Source: Heliopora coerulea
Taxonomy: Eukaryota; Cnidaria; Anthozoa; Scleralcyonacea; Helioporidae
Assembly: GCA_030142905.1 (NCBI GenBank)
Contig: JASJOG010000346.1
Location: 124,001 to 188,000 of the forward strand
Direction of reading: 5' to 3'
DNA length: 64,000 nt
Positions within the stretch are counted from its first letter, which is position 1; every line of letters begins with the position of its first letter. Of this stretch, positions 32,090-44,921 are shown piece after piece. Below the pieces are notes generated by a model, which did no database searches, was not told where the DNA came from, and saw nothing but the letters and a program-made list of their open reading frames with translations. The position numbers were made by a program, and so were the translations under genes.

Positions 32090-32340
32090 GGTGTTGGTAT
32101 CACGGTGGTAACGCTTGTGTCTCTGGCCTTGGAGACTAATGTTCCATTCCAGCTACGTGCGTTTTCACATTTTCACAACTTGGCCTTGGTCACATGTGAG
32201 AAAAGTGTTGTCCAGTTTGATTCTACCAACTATACCAAGCACCGTAGACTTTCTCGAGGTACCCCTGGTTTAATCCTGTCGTAACACTGTACCTACGAGC
32301 AGTGATCTTTACTGGGCCTCTGCCAAGAACAGTTCAGTTA
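32090..32340 (+). repeat. tRNA-derived SINE-like repeat (left arm)
   Basis: Head GGTATCACGGTGGTAACGC (A-box-like) and TGTTCCATTCC (B-box-like), then the body with GGTCACATGTGAGAAAAGTGTT shared with 9090-9330. Confidence 0.5.
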
Positions 32341-34261
32341 TACAGCATGAAAATCTGCTGGTTTGAATGGACATGTGGACAACTTCTTTCTTGAACAAAA
32401 ACAACGAAGATGTTTATGAGCGAAATCGTATAACTGAAAGTAAAAATCTAAATCAGCATAAACCTTCTGGTATTCAATTAAAATATACGGTTTTATATTA
32501 CCATATCTAGATCATAATTTTGCTTGATTAAAATTTGAATGCTTGACACAGTTCCTTCATGATGATTTATCAGAGCAATTTCTATTACGATCACGACATC
32601 TTTCTACGGACGCTAAAACTCCATATCCGTTTTTAAACAATTTTGAATTCAGCATAGAAAACATGATTGCAGACAGATGGGCAATAATCAATTACTTGTA
32701 ATGTTTTTCGGCATGCCTGCAAAATTGCGCATGCTGATTGGTTGTTGAACTGTCCGATATTTTACGACATTGGACCGACCGGTTCCAACACTGCGGTACG
32801 CTTTTTATTCGGGACCGGTAAGTTTAGGCGGGAAAATCTTCGAGGTCGTTTCAATGAAGTTTAAGAAGAATTAATCTTCTACCATGAAAAATTCCGAATG
32901 ATGAAATGAGGTGGAACACTATTACTGCTTTACTTCAAAGCTAATTGTCTAAAAGCACGGCCGATAAATGTTTAACTGGTGGAAACAAAGAGCAAGACGA
33001 ACAAGAAACGAGGTACAGTAAACAGCAACATCCTAAGACGAAAACCCAGTTTAAATGGGCAATAAAACCAATCAAAAGCCATATAGTAAATTCCTTATGA
33101 AGTTCGTTTTTCAGTCTTGTACTCGAAAGTACTCGCCTTCTGTTTTTTCGTACAGACCTAGCGTCTTCGTCGCTCGCTCTGTACGAAAACCTCAGGTAAA
33201 TACTTTCCCGTATGGACCTGGCTCTCGGTTAGTAAGTACTTAATATCTCTTTAGTCTTTGAAAGAATATAATAGAATGGTAGACAGTCCAGTTCCTACTG
33301 ACCCTCATGTGGCAATTGTCGGAAAGACGGTGATGTTCTTTGTTTTGAAGGAACCTTTGAACAGGTTTACTGATTTTGGTGCCAGGGGAAGGTTATATAT
33401 ATTGATAGTTCACAAACGTTTCGTACTGCATGAACTTTTTTAGTTTGGTTTAATACGTTGGTGTGAAAAACTTCACGTTGTGGTTCTAAAAGATTCATAA
33501 CGGGATGAACTTTACTCGAGGAGGCCTAAGATATAGTTAATTATTCACCGAAGTGAAGGCATGGTGGAGGTGAATAAATGTTTTTAACTCGTATTTAGGT
33601 GCGATTAATATGCTTTTTATCATTGGATAACACTGAGGGCAATGAGGACTTAACAGCAGCCGAATTGTTCAGTTGCCCAATCGTTTTACTGTTTTAGCTC
33701 TCTTGGGAGTTCAATCGGTTTCACCCCGGCGAATCCTTGGTCTAGTCTGCTTCAAAGAGTGCAGGCAAAAGGTCAATTCCAGATGGCTATGCAAAGACAG
33801 AAAAATGTTTGGGAGTTTTAGGCCCGGAACGTTCACGGACAAATTCAAAATTGTTGAATAACCAAGGATTTCAAGGTAAACGACCTATTGTCCTTCACTC
33901 ACTTCGTAGTGGGCAAAGAAGCAAAATTATCCAGCCGATAACAAGCGCGTTTGGCACCCTGCACGTGCTTGACATAGTGCACGGCTTTGATGAAATGTGT
34001 AACTAAACAATAACCTTTTTCGTTCTTTTCTAGGTTTTCTTGGTCAGTTCTCATCCACCGCCTGCAAAAAATCATTACAAACTGTTGGACCTTGGAGAAT
34101 TTTGTTGATCTCCATCAACAAAGTAAGTAAGTAAGTTTGTGTCGTTGTACTCAGCAGAATTCCGTTGAAGCATAATGGTACACGTACCGTTGGTATTTTA
34201 CAATAAGTATTGACGTTTATTTCTCCCCCATTTGACAAAATTCATTAAAGCCAGTGATAAA

Positions 34262-34808
34262 CGATGTAACATCCAAGCGCGACAATCGCTTCGTAAAAGT
34301 GGGAGGGACGGAGCCGGCCAAGTGATGTGGAAGCACTCCCTCTGAAAGTTGTTTTTTTTTTTAAATCTAATGTTTATGAAATGCCTTTTCCAGCATTCTG
34401 AGATAGTTTCTTTGGAACAACATTCATACCTTATTTTTCCATCGAAACGAAGCCGTGCATTTCCTCCAAACAGCAATAAAGACGTTATAGTATGACTAAA
34501 CAAAGTATTTTTGATTGTTTACAAAATGGCGTCCAAAGAAGAACGATAGGACTGTAAAATAATTTGGCAAATTTTCATAACTTATCATGTATTCGAACCA
34601 ACAATACCTAGGTAAAAATTGGGGCTGAAAAAGGTTATATCGGAAAATCGTAAAGGTAAACATGGAACCATAAGCGCCGAGGGAACAGAAATTAGGCTTC
34701 ACTTGTCATGAACTTTGCAAAAATGGGGGGATAATTATATATGTATCCCCCTCTGTCCAAAAAATGGGGGGAATATGTCCCCCGATCCCCCCCAGGATTT
34801 ACGTCCTT
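34262..34808. mobile_element. Insertion present only in the left arm, unclassified
   Basis: In the right arm CCGGTGCAAAG and TTTATCACTGGC (near 60461-60495) are 13 bases apart. In the left arm about 547 bp lies between them. The inserted DNA ends near 34800 with G-rich/C-rich blocks (CCCCCCATTTTTTGGACAG inverse) like other MITEs here. Clear terminal repeats were not resolved. Confidence 0.5.
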
Positions 34809-35559
34809 GATAACATCGCTTTGCACCGGTGGGCGTCATGGTGGTACGTGCATTTGATGTGAAGCGGCAACACGATCCAACATTTCTTGCACCTTATCTT
34901 TTGCAAGAAAAAATGTTAGACCGAAGTAAAACTTTCATCCAACGAACGTTGTTAGATAAAGGAGTGATGGCCAGTGTTGTTTAACGTTTGAACATTTGTC
35001 TGACACTAGGTCTTCATTCGACTTTAATTCTTATCAAACGGTTCATGTACATTTTGGCAAATATATTAGTAAATTATGATTGACACAAAGTTTAACCTGA
35101 CGATAGTGGTGTGTTGGACTCTAAAGACTGGAACTATATCTCCTTATACCTGGCCTCATGGCTGAAAGAAGCCAAATTGGTGGCAATCATATACAGTAGT
35201 TCCAAAACACAAGTGTATTTCTTCTCATGTGAGACTATCACGCACATGAAAAAAAACTGTTTTAAACCACTGTTTTTCGTGGGCAGTAAATTTTGAAAAA
35301 TGTATATACAGTCTTACAGGCATTGTCTTCTACTGTACTTTCTTTGGATCAAAAAGAAAACATCCAAAGATAAACCAAATATTTGGTTAACTAAATTTTT
35401 GGCAATAGGTCAGTTGTTTTATGTTGGCATCAAAATCAAGTTTGTAGGAATTGTTCCTGTAATTTTAGAGTTTAATGTTATTGTAGCAGTGTAGGAAGAA
35501 TTTGTCAAGGGGGAAAGAGGAGTTGAGAGTCTACCATGATCTGTGAGCAGCACACTACA

Positions 35560-38208
35560 GTACAAGGGCTGAAAGCCAGTACATTGAAACTATAATGATC
35601 TGTTCTAGCTTTTGTAACTCATTCTGAAAGGAAAATATCATCTAACAAATAATTAGTGTATCAAGCTAATGTATTTGCAAATTTATATATTAATAATGAC
35701 CAACATTTAATATAATACTGCTTCTGATTCTGTGTTATTTAATGTGCTTCACTCTTGATGAAGCACAGGAAAAAAGCATGGGCAAACATTTTTAAAAAAC
35801 ATTCTTGAGGATCACTTGGTCTTGGTCAGTGAAAAACATTTCAAATTTTTGACTTACACAGTATAAGGAGAAAGTAATTTTTAATTCGTGAAATACTGCC
35901 TGCTTTTTGTTATTTTGTTTCTTACTCTATTTTATAAAATAAATAGTTCATGATTTGGCATCCTCCATTCAGTTTTGAATGCACTTAGGAAATTTGGGAC
36001 AACATTCAAAACTCTAGATTAGCTCTGGACAGTCACTCCCAATGGATTGCATCAAATCACAAACCATTTCTGTAATGCAACACACAAGTTGAGGGACAAG
36101 GTGCTATACATTGGTTCTAAATATGCCAGAACCCCAAAACAATTTTACCTGTCTAAATGAGTAGCACACTAAAGCTTGTTAAAAATGTTTCTGCTTGTTC
36201 AAGTTACCTTTGAAATAATGATTGTCATTGTCAGATTCATATGACTTTAGCTAGTTATCAGCAGGGATCAATTCTAAAATTTTTAGTCCTAGGACAAACA
36301 TGTCTGAGTATGTTACCCTCTACTTTGGCTATCCTGGGAAATTTTTGTTTTACCTGGGTCAAATTTTTACTGTCAAAAGATTAGGCATCTGACCATGTCC
36401 AACGTAAAATTTAGATAGCACAAGGGAAGATTAAATGCATGCCTCAAACTTTTCTGGCATGTGTGGAGGCAGGCATATGTGATTGCATGCCTCCCAGTGA
36501 AAGGCTTGCATGTATTAAGGAGAGAGGGAGCATACCTATATTGTGTCCTGATTTAGTTAAGCAAGTGGTGCAGATTCCCCAGGAAATTTTTGGCTGCAGA
36601 CCCCTTGCCAAAAATATGTTTTCATTAGTAAGAGTGAAAGCCCAAGAATGGAGGCTTTTCACCAGATACATCCCAAGGGCTGTATCAGGTGTAAAGCCAA
36701 CGTTCAAGGGCTTTAACTTACTTATTTTGTGATAAGATGCATTTTCTAACAAAAGGATTTCATTTGGGAAAACATGTTTTTGACAGATGAATGTGTAAAT
36801 TTTGGGCTGAAATAAAATGGTTGATTGGCATTTAACAAAAGGTTAATGTATTTGCTGAAAGGATTTTATAAGTAGTGATTTTTAATATCAATGAATTTTT
36901 TTCACTGGAAGGCATCTTACAAATGAACCAAGTTATTTCACTCAAAAACCAGCCATCACTGCCATAGTTTCAAGATGTCACAATGATTAAGTGGCAAGGT
37001 ACAGTTCCCCTCAAAGTGTTTCCATGTGACAAAAGTCGTCAACTGTCGTACACAATCAAGTCTATGCAGGGCTGTAGGAGCAGGTTGGGAGGTGTGGCTG
37101 ATGCTAGAGCAAAATTTGATGTAGCAAAAATATTTCAAGGCATGAGTCTTGTACACTTAAGGTTACTATATAAATTACTGGTTAGTTAACATACTTTGAT
37201 ATCTGAAAGGAAGTATAAAACTGAGAGGTGATGAGTAGAGGTAATAGTGTAAGATATGGTTACATTAATAGATGTATTAAATGTTGGTGTGTCAAGTTGA
37301 TTGTATATTAAGAGATATTTCTTTTCCCTTTATTAGGAAAACCAGATATTGAATATTTTTAGTGAACCAGGAAGTAAAGATGGACTGACATAAGGTATTG
37401 AGAACTACTTATGTTTACGTTTAAAGATTTTAGAAGATGTTTATGAGACACATCTTTTCTCAGTCACCCTTTTCTCGATTCTGGTATAAACGTTTACTGA
37501 AAAAAATTTTATAGTTGCCATTCTAGACAGTGTATCACAAATAGATTTTGATTGGATAGAGTTCCTTCTTTAATGCTTTAACTCCCAGGGCTCATCCCTG
37601 TGATGAGTTAGTATCGAGTTAAGTTGACTAAAGTCATTCACTGAGCTGAAATTAAGTTGAGTCAATATTTAAACTTGCATCAGATAGCATCCATACTTTA
37701 AGATAAACTAAATCAGCTGGAGTCCTTCCTTCAGGCACGACAACTCAATATGTCATTTTTTTATCAAGACAAATTGAATTATTTGTCTTTCCTTGAACAA
37801 TTTTACTCAAGTTACTTGCAAGATACACCATATTCTAGCTGATTTGAGTCCTACTGTATGGTTGCTGATTGGTAATATGGTTACCAAGCCTTTTTTTCAT
37901 GACTTCTCTTCAGATGGACCATTTTGAGTCATTTCATTTTGAATGAGATGCATTTACCTACACTACTCAAATATTACAATAAGTGGACATTATAAAGTTC
38001 TTGATAAAACACCAAGATAAAGTCTTGTAGAAACTGGAAATGTAACCATATCTGGGCAAGATATATGCATTTTATTTCATCCTAAATTTTACATGCACAG
38101 TAATATCATGATACTTGATACTACATTAGATTAGAATAATGAAGGGATAAAATACTAATACTGCATGATTTGGAGTAGCACCGTTTACTGACCACACAAC
38201 CCATTAAT
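35560..38208. other. Left arm, no gene recognised
   Basis: AT-rich sequence. An open frame of 97 codons at 36439-36732 has no recognisable similarity. Mirror at 57022-59670. Confidence 0.5.
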
Positions 38209-38319
38209 TTAAGCATTCAAATACTTGCAGTGACCACCCTTTGCCTTGATGGCTGCTTCACTTTGTCCAGGGTTGAAGTGGGCCAAGTTCTTTGGCACAT
38301 CTTCAACATGTTCACATTT

Positions 38320-39009
38320 AAGGGGGTGCTTCACCTCAATTTTTCATCAGTTAGAATGAAATGGTGTTTCCATGGCAGCCAAAGTGAATATGAAAAGAAC
38401 GATTCAGAAAGGCATAGTTTGATATTTAACCTTTTGCCTGGGAAATTGTTATTAAAATTCATTCAATTGTGTGTGAGATATTGTGGTGGGGCATTTTTAG
38501 TCAGTGAAATGAAACTTTTCATGGACAGTTGTCTCATATTACAATCCAGGCATTCAAATTGGTTAAAATATTATTTCAACTTGTAGCTGATAGTCCATAC
38601 TCAGGGGCAGATCCAGAACTTTGAGAAAGGGGGGACACAAAATTTTTTCACGGATCCATTTCCACTATGTGGTGTTTTGATGAAAGAATTTTCATGCTAC
38701 ATTTGTTTCCATTGTTTTTTGAAGTTGAATTTCTTCTACTCACCCATGCTTTTCTTTGACGTTTGTTCCCATAATCATCAATCTTCTTGGTAATAAACAT
38801 GTTCAATGCTTGTGTTTTGTAACCAAGCAAAAAATCACATGACAACTAATCAAAAGGTGGGGTGCACTTCCGATGTGTCCCCGCCTAAATCCACCTCTGA
38901 TACTTTTCATAAAATTACAGGCTTTTCATATTTTGGGTCTAAAAACTGTTCATTATCAATTGTCAAAGTCTAGTAAATTTTAATGCCAAATAAAGGTGAA
39001 GCACCCCTT
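38320..39009. mobile_element. 690-bp MITE inserted in the Tc1 relic (left arm)
   Basis: Inverted ends AAGGGGGTGCTTCACCT and AGGTGAAGCACCCCTTT. It separates the DNDPKH part from the C-terminal part of the transposase. Right-arm copy at 56221-56910. Confidence 0.65.
38602..38899. mobile_element. 298-bp MITE nested in the 690-bp MITE (left arm)
   Basis: Ends CAGGGGCAGATCCAG and CTAAATCCACCTCTG, flanked by ATACT on both sides (38597-38601, 38900-38904). Confidence 0.7.
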
Positions 39010-39491
39010 TCAGAACTGCAAAAAGTTAGTCTTTGTTTGAGGACTGCAGTCAGGTATGGTAAAGTTATGTTTGCAGCCCCTGCTATAGGTTTTCCATTCA
39101 AGATCTGGGAAATGTACAGGCTAATCCACCGTTGTTGACTAACTACTGACAGAACTAGTTCAGTGTGCTTTTTCCATTGACTTTGTTGCATGTTTTGGGT
39201 CATTGTCCTACTGAAACGAGATTTGTAGTTTACACCTCCTAACTGCACAAATGATGGCCACATGTGGTGCATTAAAATTTGCTCATACATATTCTGATTC
39301 AAAAAACATTCTGTGGTAGATATGACCAACACTTATGACAGTCAAACACCCCTAAACCTGGGTATTCCCCCCACCTTGCTTAGGAGTGGGTGTCAGGCAT
39401 TGAGCATTAATTTCCTCCCCAGGGCATCTGTAAATATGTCTTGACACATTCTCCAAATATTTTAAATGGAGATTCATTCATCCAAAAGACT

Positions 39492-40460
39492 TTTTACTAT
39501 TCTTAATTTATTAATTGAAAATAGACTTTGCAACCCATAAGGGTTGAAATGCGTCTATTGTTTACAATGAGATACTAAAATACAATTACAAATGTTAGTT
39601 AAATATGATTTACAAATGGTAAAAATAGTAAGAAATTTATACCTATAATTACAAAAGAGAATATATAAAAATGTTAAGAGTACATACGTGATCAATGTTC
39701 ATTGTAATTCTTTAAATATGACGGAATAGAAGATCTTCTAAAACGTTCAGTCTTACATTTATTTGTTGCAAGTTTATCAGAAGTCCGTAAATCGTAGGTA
39801 AGAGAATTTTCAATTTGAATTAAATCAGACAAAAGCGAAGACTGCAAGAGAACACTTTCATTGAAAAAACTTGAACATAAGTATTTGCGTCTTGTAGCCA
39901 AGGTTGAAATATCAAACACTGCTAAAGCATCGCTATTTGACAGTGTTGGATTAATTATTTTCAGGGCTCTTGACTGGATTCTTTCGATATCTTTCGATAG
40001 ATATTCGGAAATGTTGAAGTGCCAAACTTGGGCACAACACTCCAGAATTGGTCTTACACATGTAACATATACAGTTAATGTTTTAGGGTCAGCACGAGCT
40101 CGTTCAAGGAATCTTAACAAATAAAGTCGTTTTGAAGACTTCTTCGCGATATAAGTAACGTGCTCGTTCCACTTTAGGTCATCGCTAAAAATTACACCAA
40201 GTAATTTCGCAGACTTTACCAAGTCAATAGGCTGCCCATCAACAGTCATCGGTGGAAAATTGGGTTTAATTTTCCAAAAACAAACAAGAATCTCCTTGCA
40301 CTTACGAGGATTTAGGGACATATTGCCCATACACCAGTGATTGATAGCATTCAAAGTAGTCTGCAATAATGATTCATGGTTTCTCGTGATGGTTTCTGAA
40401 AGTGACGAATCGTGTTTTAGTTCAGTTCTTATGTGTATTTGTTGTACTGTCTGAGTAAAG
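39492..40460 (-). mobile_element. 5'-truncated LINE, reverse-transcriptase C-terminus and 3' UTR (left arm)
   Basis: The minus-strand open frame ends at 39692. It reads HDSSLSETI, LNAINHWC, LNPRKCKEI, SAKLLGVIFSDDLKWNEH and RPILECCAQVW, the thumb/connection region of an L2/CR1-type reverse transcriptase. The 3' UTR has the hairpin AACCCTTATGGGTT and ends in AATTAATAAATTAAG. The 5' truncation point is near 40460. It abuts the Tc1 relic, so one inserted into or beside the other. Confidence 0.8.
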
Positions 40461-40469
40461 GAATTCCAG

Positions 40470-42845
40470 GAGTAACATTTTGGATTTTCACATTTTTATC
40501 ACTATTTTTTAAGAATAGCATTATGTCCATCATGAACAACAGCATTATACTTACAGTTGTATCAGTGAAAAGTTGTTACAAATTGTGTTCTTAAAACGAC
40601 AGACAACTTTTGATGGTCCCGAAAAGTGACTAGAGTTGAGTCCTTCAAAAAGTGAAAATTGGATCAGACTTAAGTTGAGTCAATGACTGAAGCCATTACA
40701 ACACTGAGAAAAGCAATTGTGAATGGCAGGGAGCAGATCCCATGAACTCTAACAATTCAACGTAATGAAGTTAAGAGTTATCCAAAAAGTTGCCTTACTA
40801 GCCTTGCACTCACAAGAAAATTCCTTTCAATTATTAATCAAAAATTAAGTATAGTGAGGCTAATTAAAATGCACATAAAAGAATCTTAAATTGCCCATAA
40901 TTTTTGTTAAGATTGAATAAATTTTGTACAATTGCTGTAAAAAATCTTCCCTTTGTACACCTTAATTCTTGCTAATAGAGACATTCCCCTTTGAGTACAA
41001 TGGTCAAGTGTGAGACTTTCATCATTTTACTCAAACTCCAGTCGATTTTACTCTGGCTAGGCCAGACGATTTTGCTCGTCAAGGGTGTGCTCCCACAGTC
41101 AAAGTCTTAAAATTCAAACTCAGAAGTAGGGCTGAAATGACAAAAATCGGAAATTGCTTTGGCTAAATTTCTATTGTTTTTACCCTTCGTTTCTTGATAT
41201 CATTGAATTTAAAGGAAAGATAAATCTACAGACGGGCAAGAGTGCTCAATTGAATTCTATTCTGGCAAACGCTAGACGATTTTATTCAGCAAAGTAGGAC
41301 GTCTGGACATTAAAGCGTTAAGCAAGGAATATAATCTGCAAAAATAATGTCAAGGATGAAGGTCTTCTGGAGGATGTTTCACCGTAATAAAAGTTTCTTG
41401 ACTCTTAAGAATGCAAATCGACACTTAAATGATCAAATAAACCACTGAATACAACAAAAAATCCCTTTTAGGGACAGAGCACCCGAGTAACAGAATTCGT
41501 TTTCAGAATTATCCTATTTCCCAACACTTGAAATTCGAAGAATACCTTTTATAACTGAGTACAAATTGTTGTTAACAATAATCAACAAGAACTATAAATT
41601 ATGTCTTATAGTACAGTATTTCATTGTCTAAGTTTTTTTTCTCATTTTATTTCTATAGGTTTTCAACTATAATACCTGGCAAACTAGAATTTTTTTACCC
41701 AAATCAACTGTACTATTGGGAGAACCCAAGTTGAATTTTTGACACAGGTGGATTTAACGTTGTATACAAATTTAGTCTGAGATGAAATATTTTAAATTGT
41801 ATGTTGGCAAATTTTTATCCCCATGAATAGAAAACTAAACATCAAGACTAAATATTTGGATAGTCAGTAACACTTTTGAGCTAAATTAAAATATTTAGGC
41901 TGAGCCTATAACAGATTTTATTTAGATCTAGGTCAGGAACGACAGAAAGTTTTTCACGTGTTTGGCAACATGTAATGAGGAGTTTTTTGAGTTGCTACTC
42001 CTGAAGTCAAAAGTCTGTCGAGTCGTCCCAAGCAGTTTAAAATTTGATTATTGGATTAAATGACTGCGTGGTAATGTAAAGGATTAACCCTTTCACCTCT
42101 GAATTTTTCAAAGAAACTATAAATCAGTCAGTCTTTTCAAAATCCTGTTGAAAGTCTATTGAAATCTGTTCATGCATCGAATTTGCATACGTTAAATCGC
42201 ACCTATATGCGCGGTTGGAGTTTAAAGCCATTTTAACAAAACAAGTTTGTAATCAGATTGCAATCGATTTATCTGAAAATGTTGTTACCATAAGCCATGA
42301 CGATTTTTGTATAACGAAAAGATAATACAATATTTTGAAGGATCCTGCGACAACATTTGCCCAACATAATTATACAGGAGGTGAGATAATAAGATTAATT
42401 TAATATTGCATGTTTTTGTCTGATCTTTCAATTCATGTACTAAATTTTTGAAATCTGTTTTAATTTTTAACAAGTATGTCTTGCAGGCTTGATGACAAGA
42501 ACAGGAATGATACACTTCAAAAGAATGTCTCAGTGGACAAACTACATGCATTTATCATAATGTGAATTCTTGATTTCACATAATACCCGTGAATACGTGG
42601 ATTTCATTATTTTCGTACCAAAAACTCATCGAAGCTCTTGCAATGTGGTTACGAGGCAATAAATGGCCATCGTTTCATTCAACAAGAAAAACTTGAAAAA
42701 TAAGTTTAGTCAGTACATCAGTGACTAAAAGAATATAGTTTAGTTGCCTTGACGTTTTTCAGCTTCTCAGGCAACCAACATATGAAGTCAATTCTGCTTT
42801 TCAAAAGTTTTTAATTGGTGATACAGCATGTTAGTTACTGTATAT
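40470..42845. other. Left arm, no gene recognised
   Basis: AT-rich. It contains the dispersed repeat at 41018-41330 and nothing else supported. Mirror at 52385-54760. Confidence 0.5.
41018..41330. repeat. Two units of a dispersed repeat family
   Basis: Words GGCCAGACGATTTTGCTCGTCAA near 41061 (20-base core CAGACGATTTTGCTCGTCAA) and CTAGACGATTTTATTCAGC near 41271. Related units are at 108-330 and 63690-63770, with a mirror copy at 53900-54212. Confidence 0.6.
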
Positions 42846-42849
42846 GATG

Positions 42850-42999
42850 TAATATATCGTACACGAGAAGGAGTGTTTCATCAGATATCCAAACACCGAG
42901 AAGTGTATTGAAAAACGAGGCGATAGCCGAGTTTTTTAACGAACTTTGAGGTGTTTGGATATCTGATGAAACACGACTTTCGAGTGCATGATATATCTC
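42850..42999. mobile_element. Foldback MITE (left arm)
   Basis: GTGTTTCATCAGATATCC then AAACACC, inverted about 70 bp later. The outer arms continue as ATATATC.T.CAC..GA. Right-arm copy at 52231-52380. A further single arm word lies at about 43062. Confidence 0.75.
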
Positions 43000-43926
43000 A
43001 AACGAATCCGTATTTAAAGAGAAAATCTGGTTTAAATTTGACGAAATTCTATGCTAATTAAGATCAGATATCCAAACTACGTCTCAGTACTGATTTCCTT
43101 TGTGTTTTGCTCATGAATTATTGAGTTTGAGATAATATCCATAAAATACGGGATTTCTTTGTTTTGCCATGAGTTTCCGGTAATCCTAATATGCGTTGTG
43201 GTTAATGTTTTGGCTGCGATTGCCCAAGTGCGATTGTAAATGCATATCAGTGATGAAGTGTGCATATGGCAGAAACGAAATCCAGTTGTAATCGCCTTTG
43301 ATTTAAGTAGCATTTTATCCAAATGATAATCACTGGTAGACCTTGATTTTACTTTGAGGTGGAATCGAACTGAGATTAAGACCCTAATCCTTTGGAAAGG
43401 ATTTACGTTAGTTTGAAATGAAAATTTGTACTGAATAGAAGCCAGATAAGGAAGAGTTTCTCGACTAGTCTTGGCCTCTGGGAATAGATTGGGACACTTT
43501 GATAAAAGAGGATGGCCGGGTGGACCCTACCCTAGATCTGTTCGTATACTTTAGCCAACCCCGCAGACCGTCTAAACGTTGATTCACCAGAGTTTAGACA
43601 GTCTGCGGCGCAGGCTAGTGTAGTCAAGCAGTGAAAAATTGGTATGACTTCATGTATTAATTGGTGATATTGTAACCGTAGTTGTAAAATGGCAGAAATT
43701 CGTCTCCGTGTCTTTTCACTTGTTTTTGATATCTGTAGTGATCAGACACTACGACAGAGAGTGATCGGTGTTACTCATGTTCACAAGAACCAAATACGTT
43801 GGGTGGAGAAATTTCTGTCGGCTGAATCATCCGATATCAGGAGTAATGTATCGGATATCCAAGTTTTGTACAACCGACCCTATGTAGTGGCAATTGAGGA
43901 ACCAGGCGGAAAGCTTAATCGTGTGA

Positions 43927-44222
43927 GGAATATCAAAGCCCAGCATATAATTTTGGATAAACCCATAATAATACAGACACGAGTTATTGAAAAATATTTT
44001 AATTTAACTAACGTTCGTTCACCACCAGTCTTTCTGTTAATTACTTCCTGTCATTGTAAATAGAATATTATATAGTCGAGAACTCCTTGTAAATTTATCA
44101 CTTACTCTGAAGATGTTGCAGGACTGGCAACGCAACGTTAGTTAAATTAAAATATTTTTCAATAACTCATGTCTGTATTATTATGGGTTTATTCAAAATT
44201 ATATGCTGGGCTTTGATATTCC
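43927..44222. mobile_element. Long-arm inverted repeat element (left arm)
   Basis: Arms of about 89 bp (43927-44016 and 44134-44222), starting GGAATATCAAAGCCCAGC, match at 87 of 89 positions. The loop is about 117 bp. Right-arm copy at 51008-51303. Confidence 0.8.
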
Positions 44223-44640
44223 TAACAAGACGATCCTATGTATATATGACGAAATCAGTTGTTCACTTGCGTCATGGTCTTCGGACATTTTTTCAATAGG
44301 GATCTTTTTAAGTTACTTGTGAGCATAGTCGATAGAAGAATGGTGTGGAAACTCTATTAACTTCAAAACGGCTGGCAAAGAAAGATAATGAAGCTTCGAC
44401 TTACGTTGAAAGGGGCCTTACCATTCAGAAATGTTTTCTTTAATGGGTGTTTAACATTCAAACGGCACGATTGAGAGACTGAACTCGAACGTTTCTGTTA
44501 GTTGATTAATTATTCCAAACATCTATTATGTTGAACACGTTGATTCTGCACAAAAGCGAACCATAAAGAACATCCCTGTTACTTGGCGCCATGTTTGAAC
44601 GTTTCTTTGTATTTCTTCGAAAATGTGTATAAACCCAAAG

Positions 44641-44671
44641 GTTAGATTAGGGTTAGCGTTAGGGTTAGGTT
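44641..44671. repeat. Short telomere-like TTAGGG block
   Basis: Three near-consecutive GTTAGGG-type words. Mirror at 50559-50589. Too short to mark a former telomere by itself. Confidence 0.6.
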
Positions 44672-44921
44672 CGGGCTTTGGGTTTTTACACATTTTCGGG
44701 GCTTTTACAGAGCGAAGAAACAATGGAGAGGGACTGTACTAAAGTTGTAGATAAATCCATAAACTTTACGGTCTTGAGCCCTCAGTTCACTGTTGATGCT
44801 CACGAACTTCAGTGTGTCTGTTTTTTTGGCTAGAAACTTAGTCGAGTAATATTAGAAATGCTGCATTCTGATTGGCTACGCTACTCGCCATCTATTCGTC
44901 GATAGATGGCGAGTAGCGAAA

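Larger units (their letters stand above)
38209..39490 (-). pseudogene. Tc1/mariner-like transposase relic (left arm copy), split by nested MITEs
   Basis: Minus-strand pieces, in order, read: NESPFKIFGECVKTYLQ, GCLTVISVGHI, ILMHHMWPSFVQLGG, then Q-stop-DNDPKHATKSMEK (second catalytic Asp region), then after the interruption VPKNLAHFNPGQSEAAIKAK and GGHCKY at the C-terminus. These follow the order of a Tc1 transposase (SDES..F, QQDNDPKH, IKAKGGHTKY). Stops and frameshifts make it inactive. The N-terminal DNA-binding part is missing where the LINE abuts. Confidence 0.7.

Noticed and set aside
36439..36732. 97-codon frame, identical in both arms
   Set aside because: No recognisable family, and an antisense frame of similar length is open at the same place.
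43689..44063. 124-codon frame starting MAEIRLRVF, identical in both arms (mirror 51167-51541)
   Set aside because: Its C-terminal half is one arm of an inverted-repeat element and no similarity is recognised. Identity between arms reflects the duplication, not selection.
44090..44140. Penelope-type terminal repeat with hammerhead ribozyme (CTGAAGATG near GCAACG)
   Set aside because: The conserved CUGAUGA and GAAA core of a hammerhead is not present.
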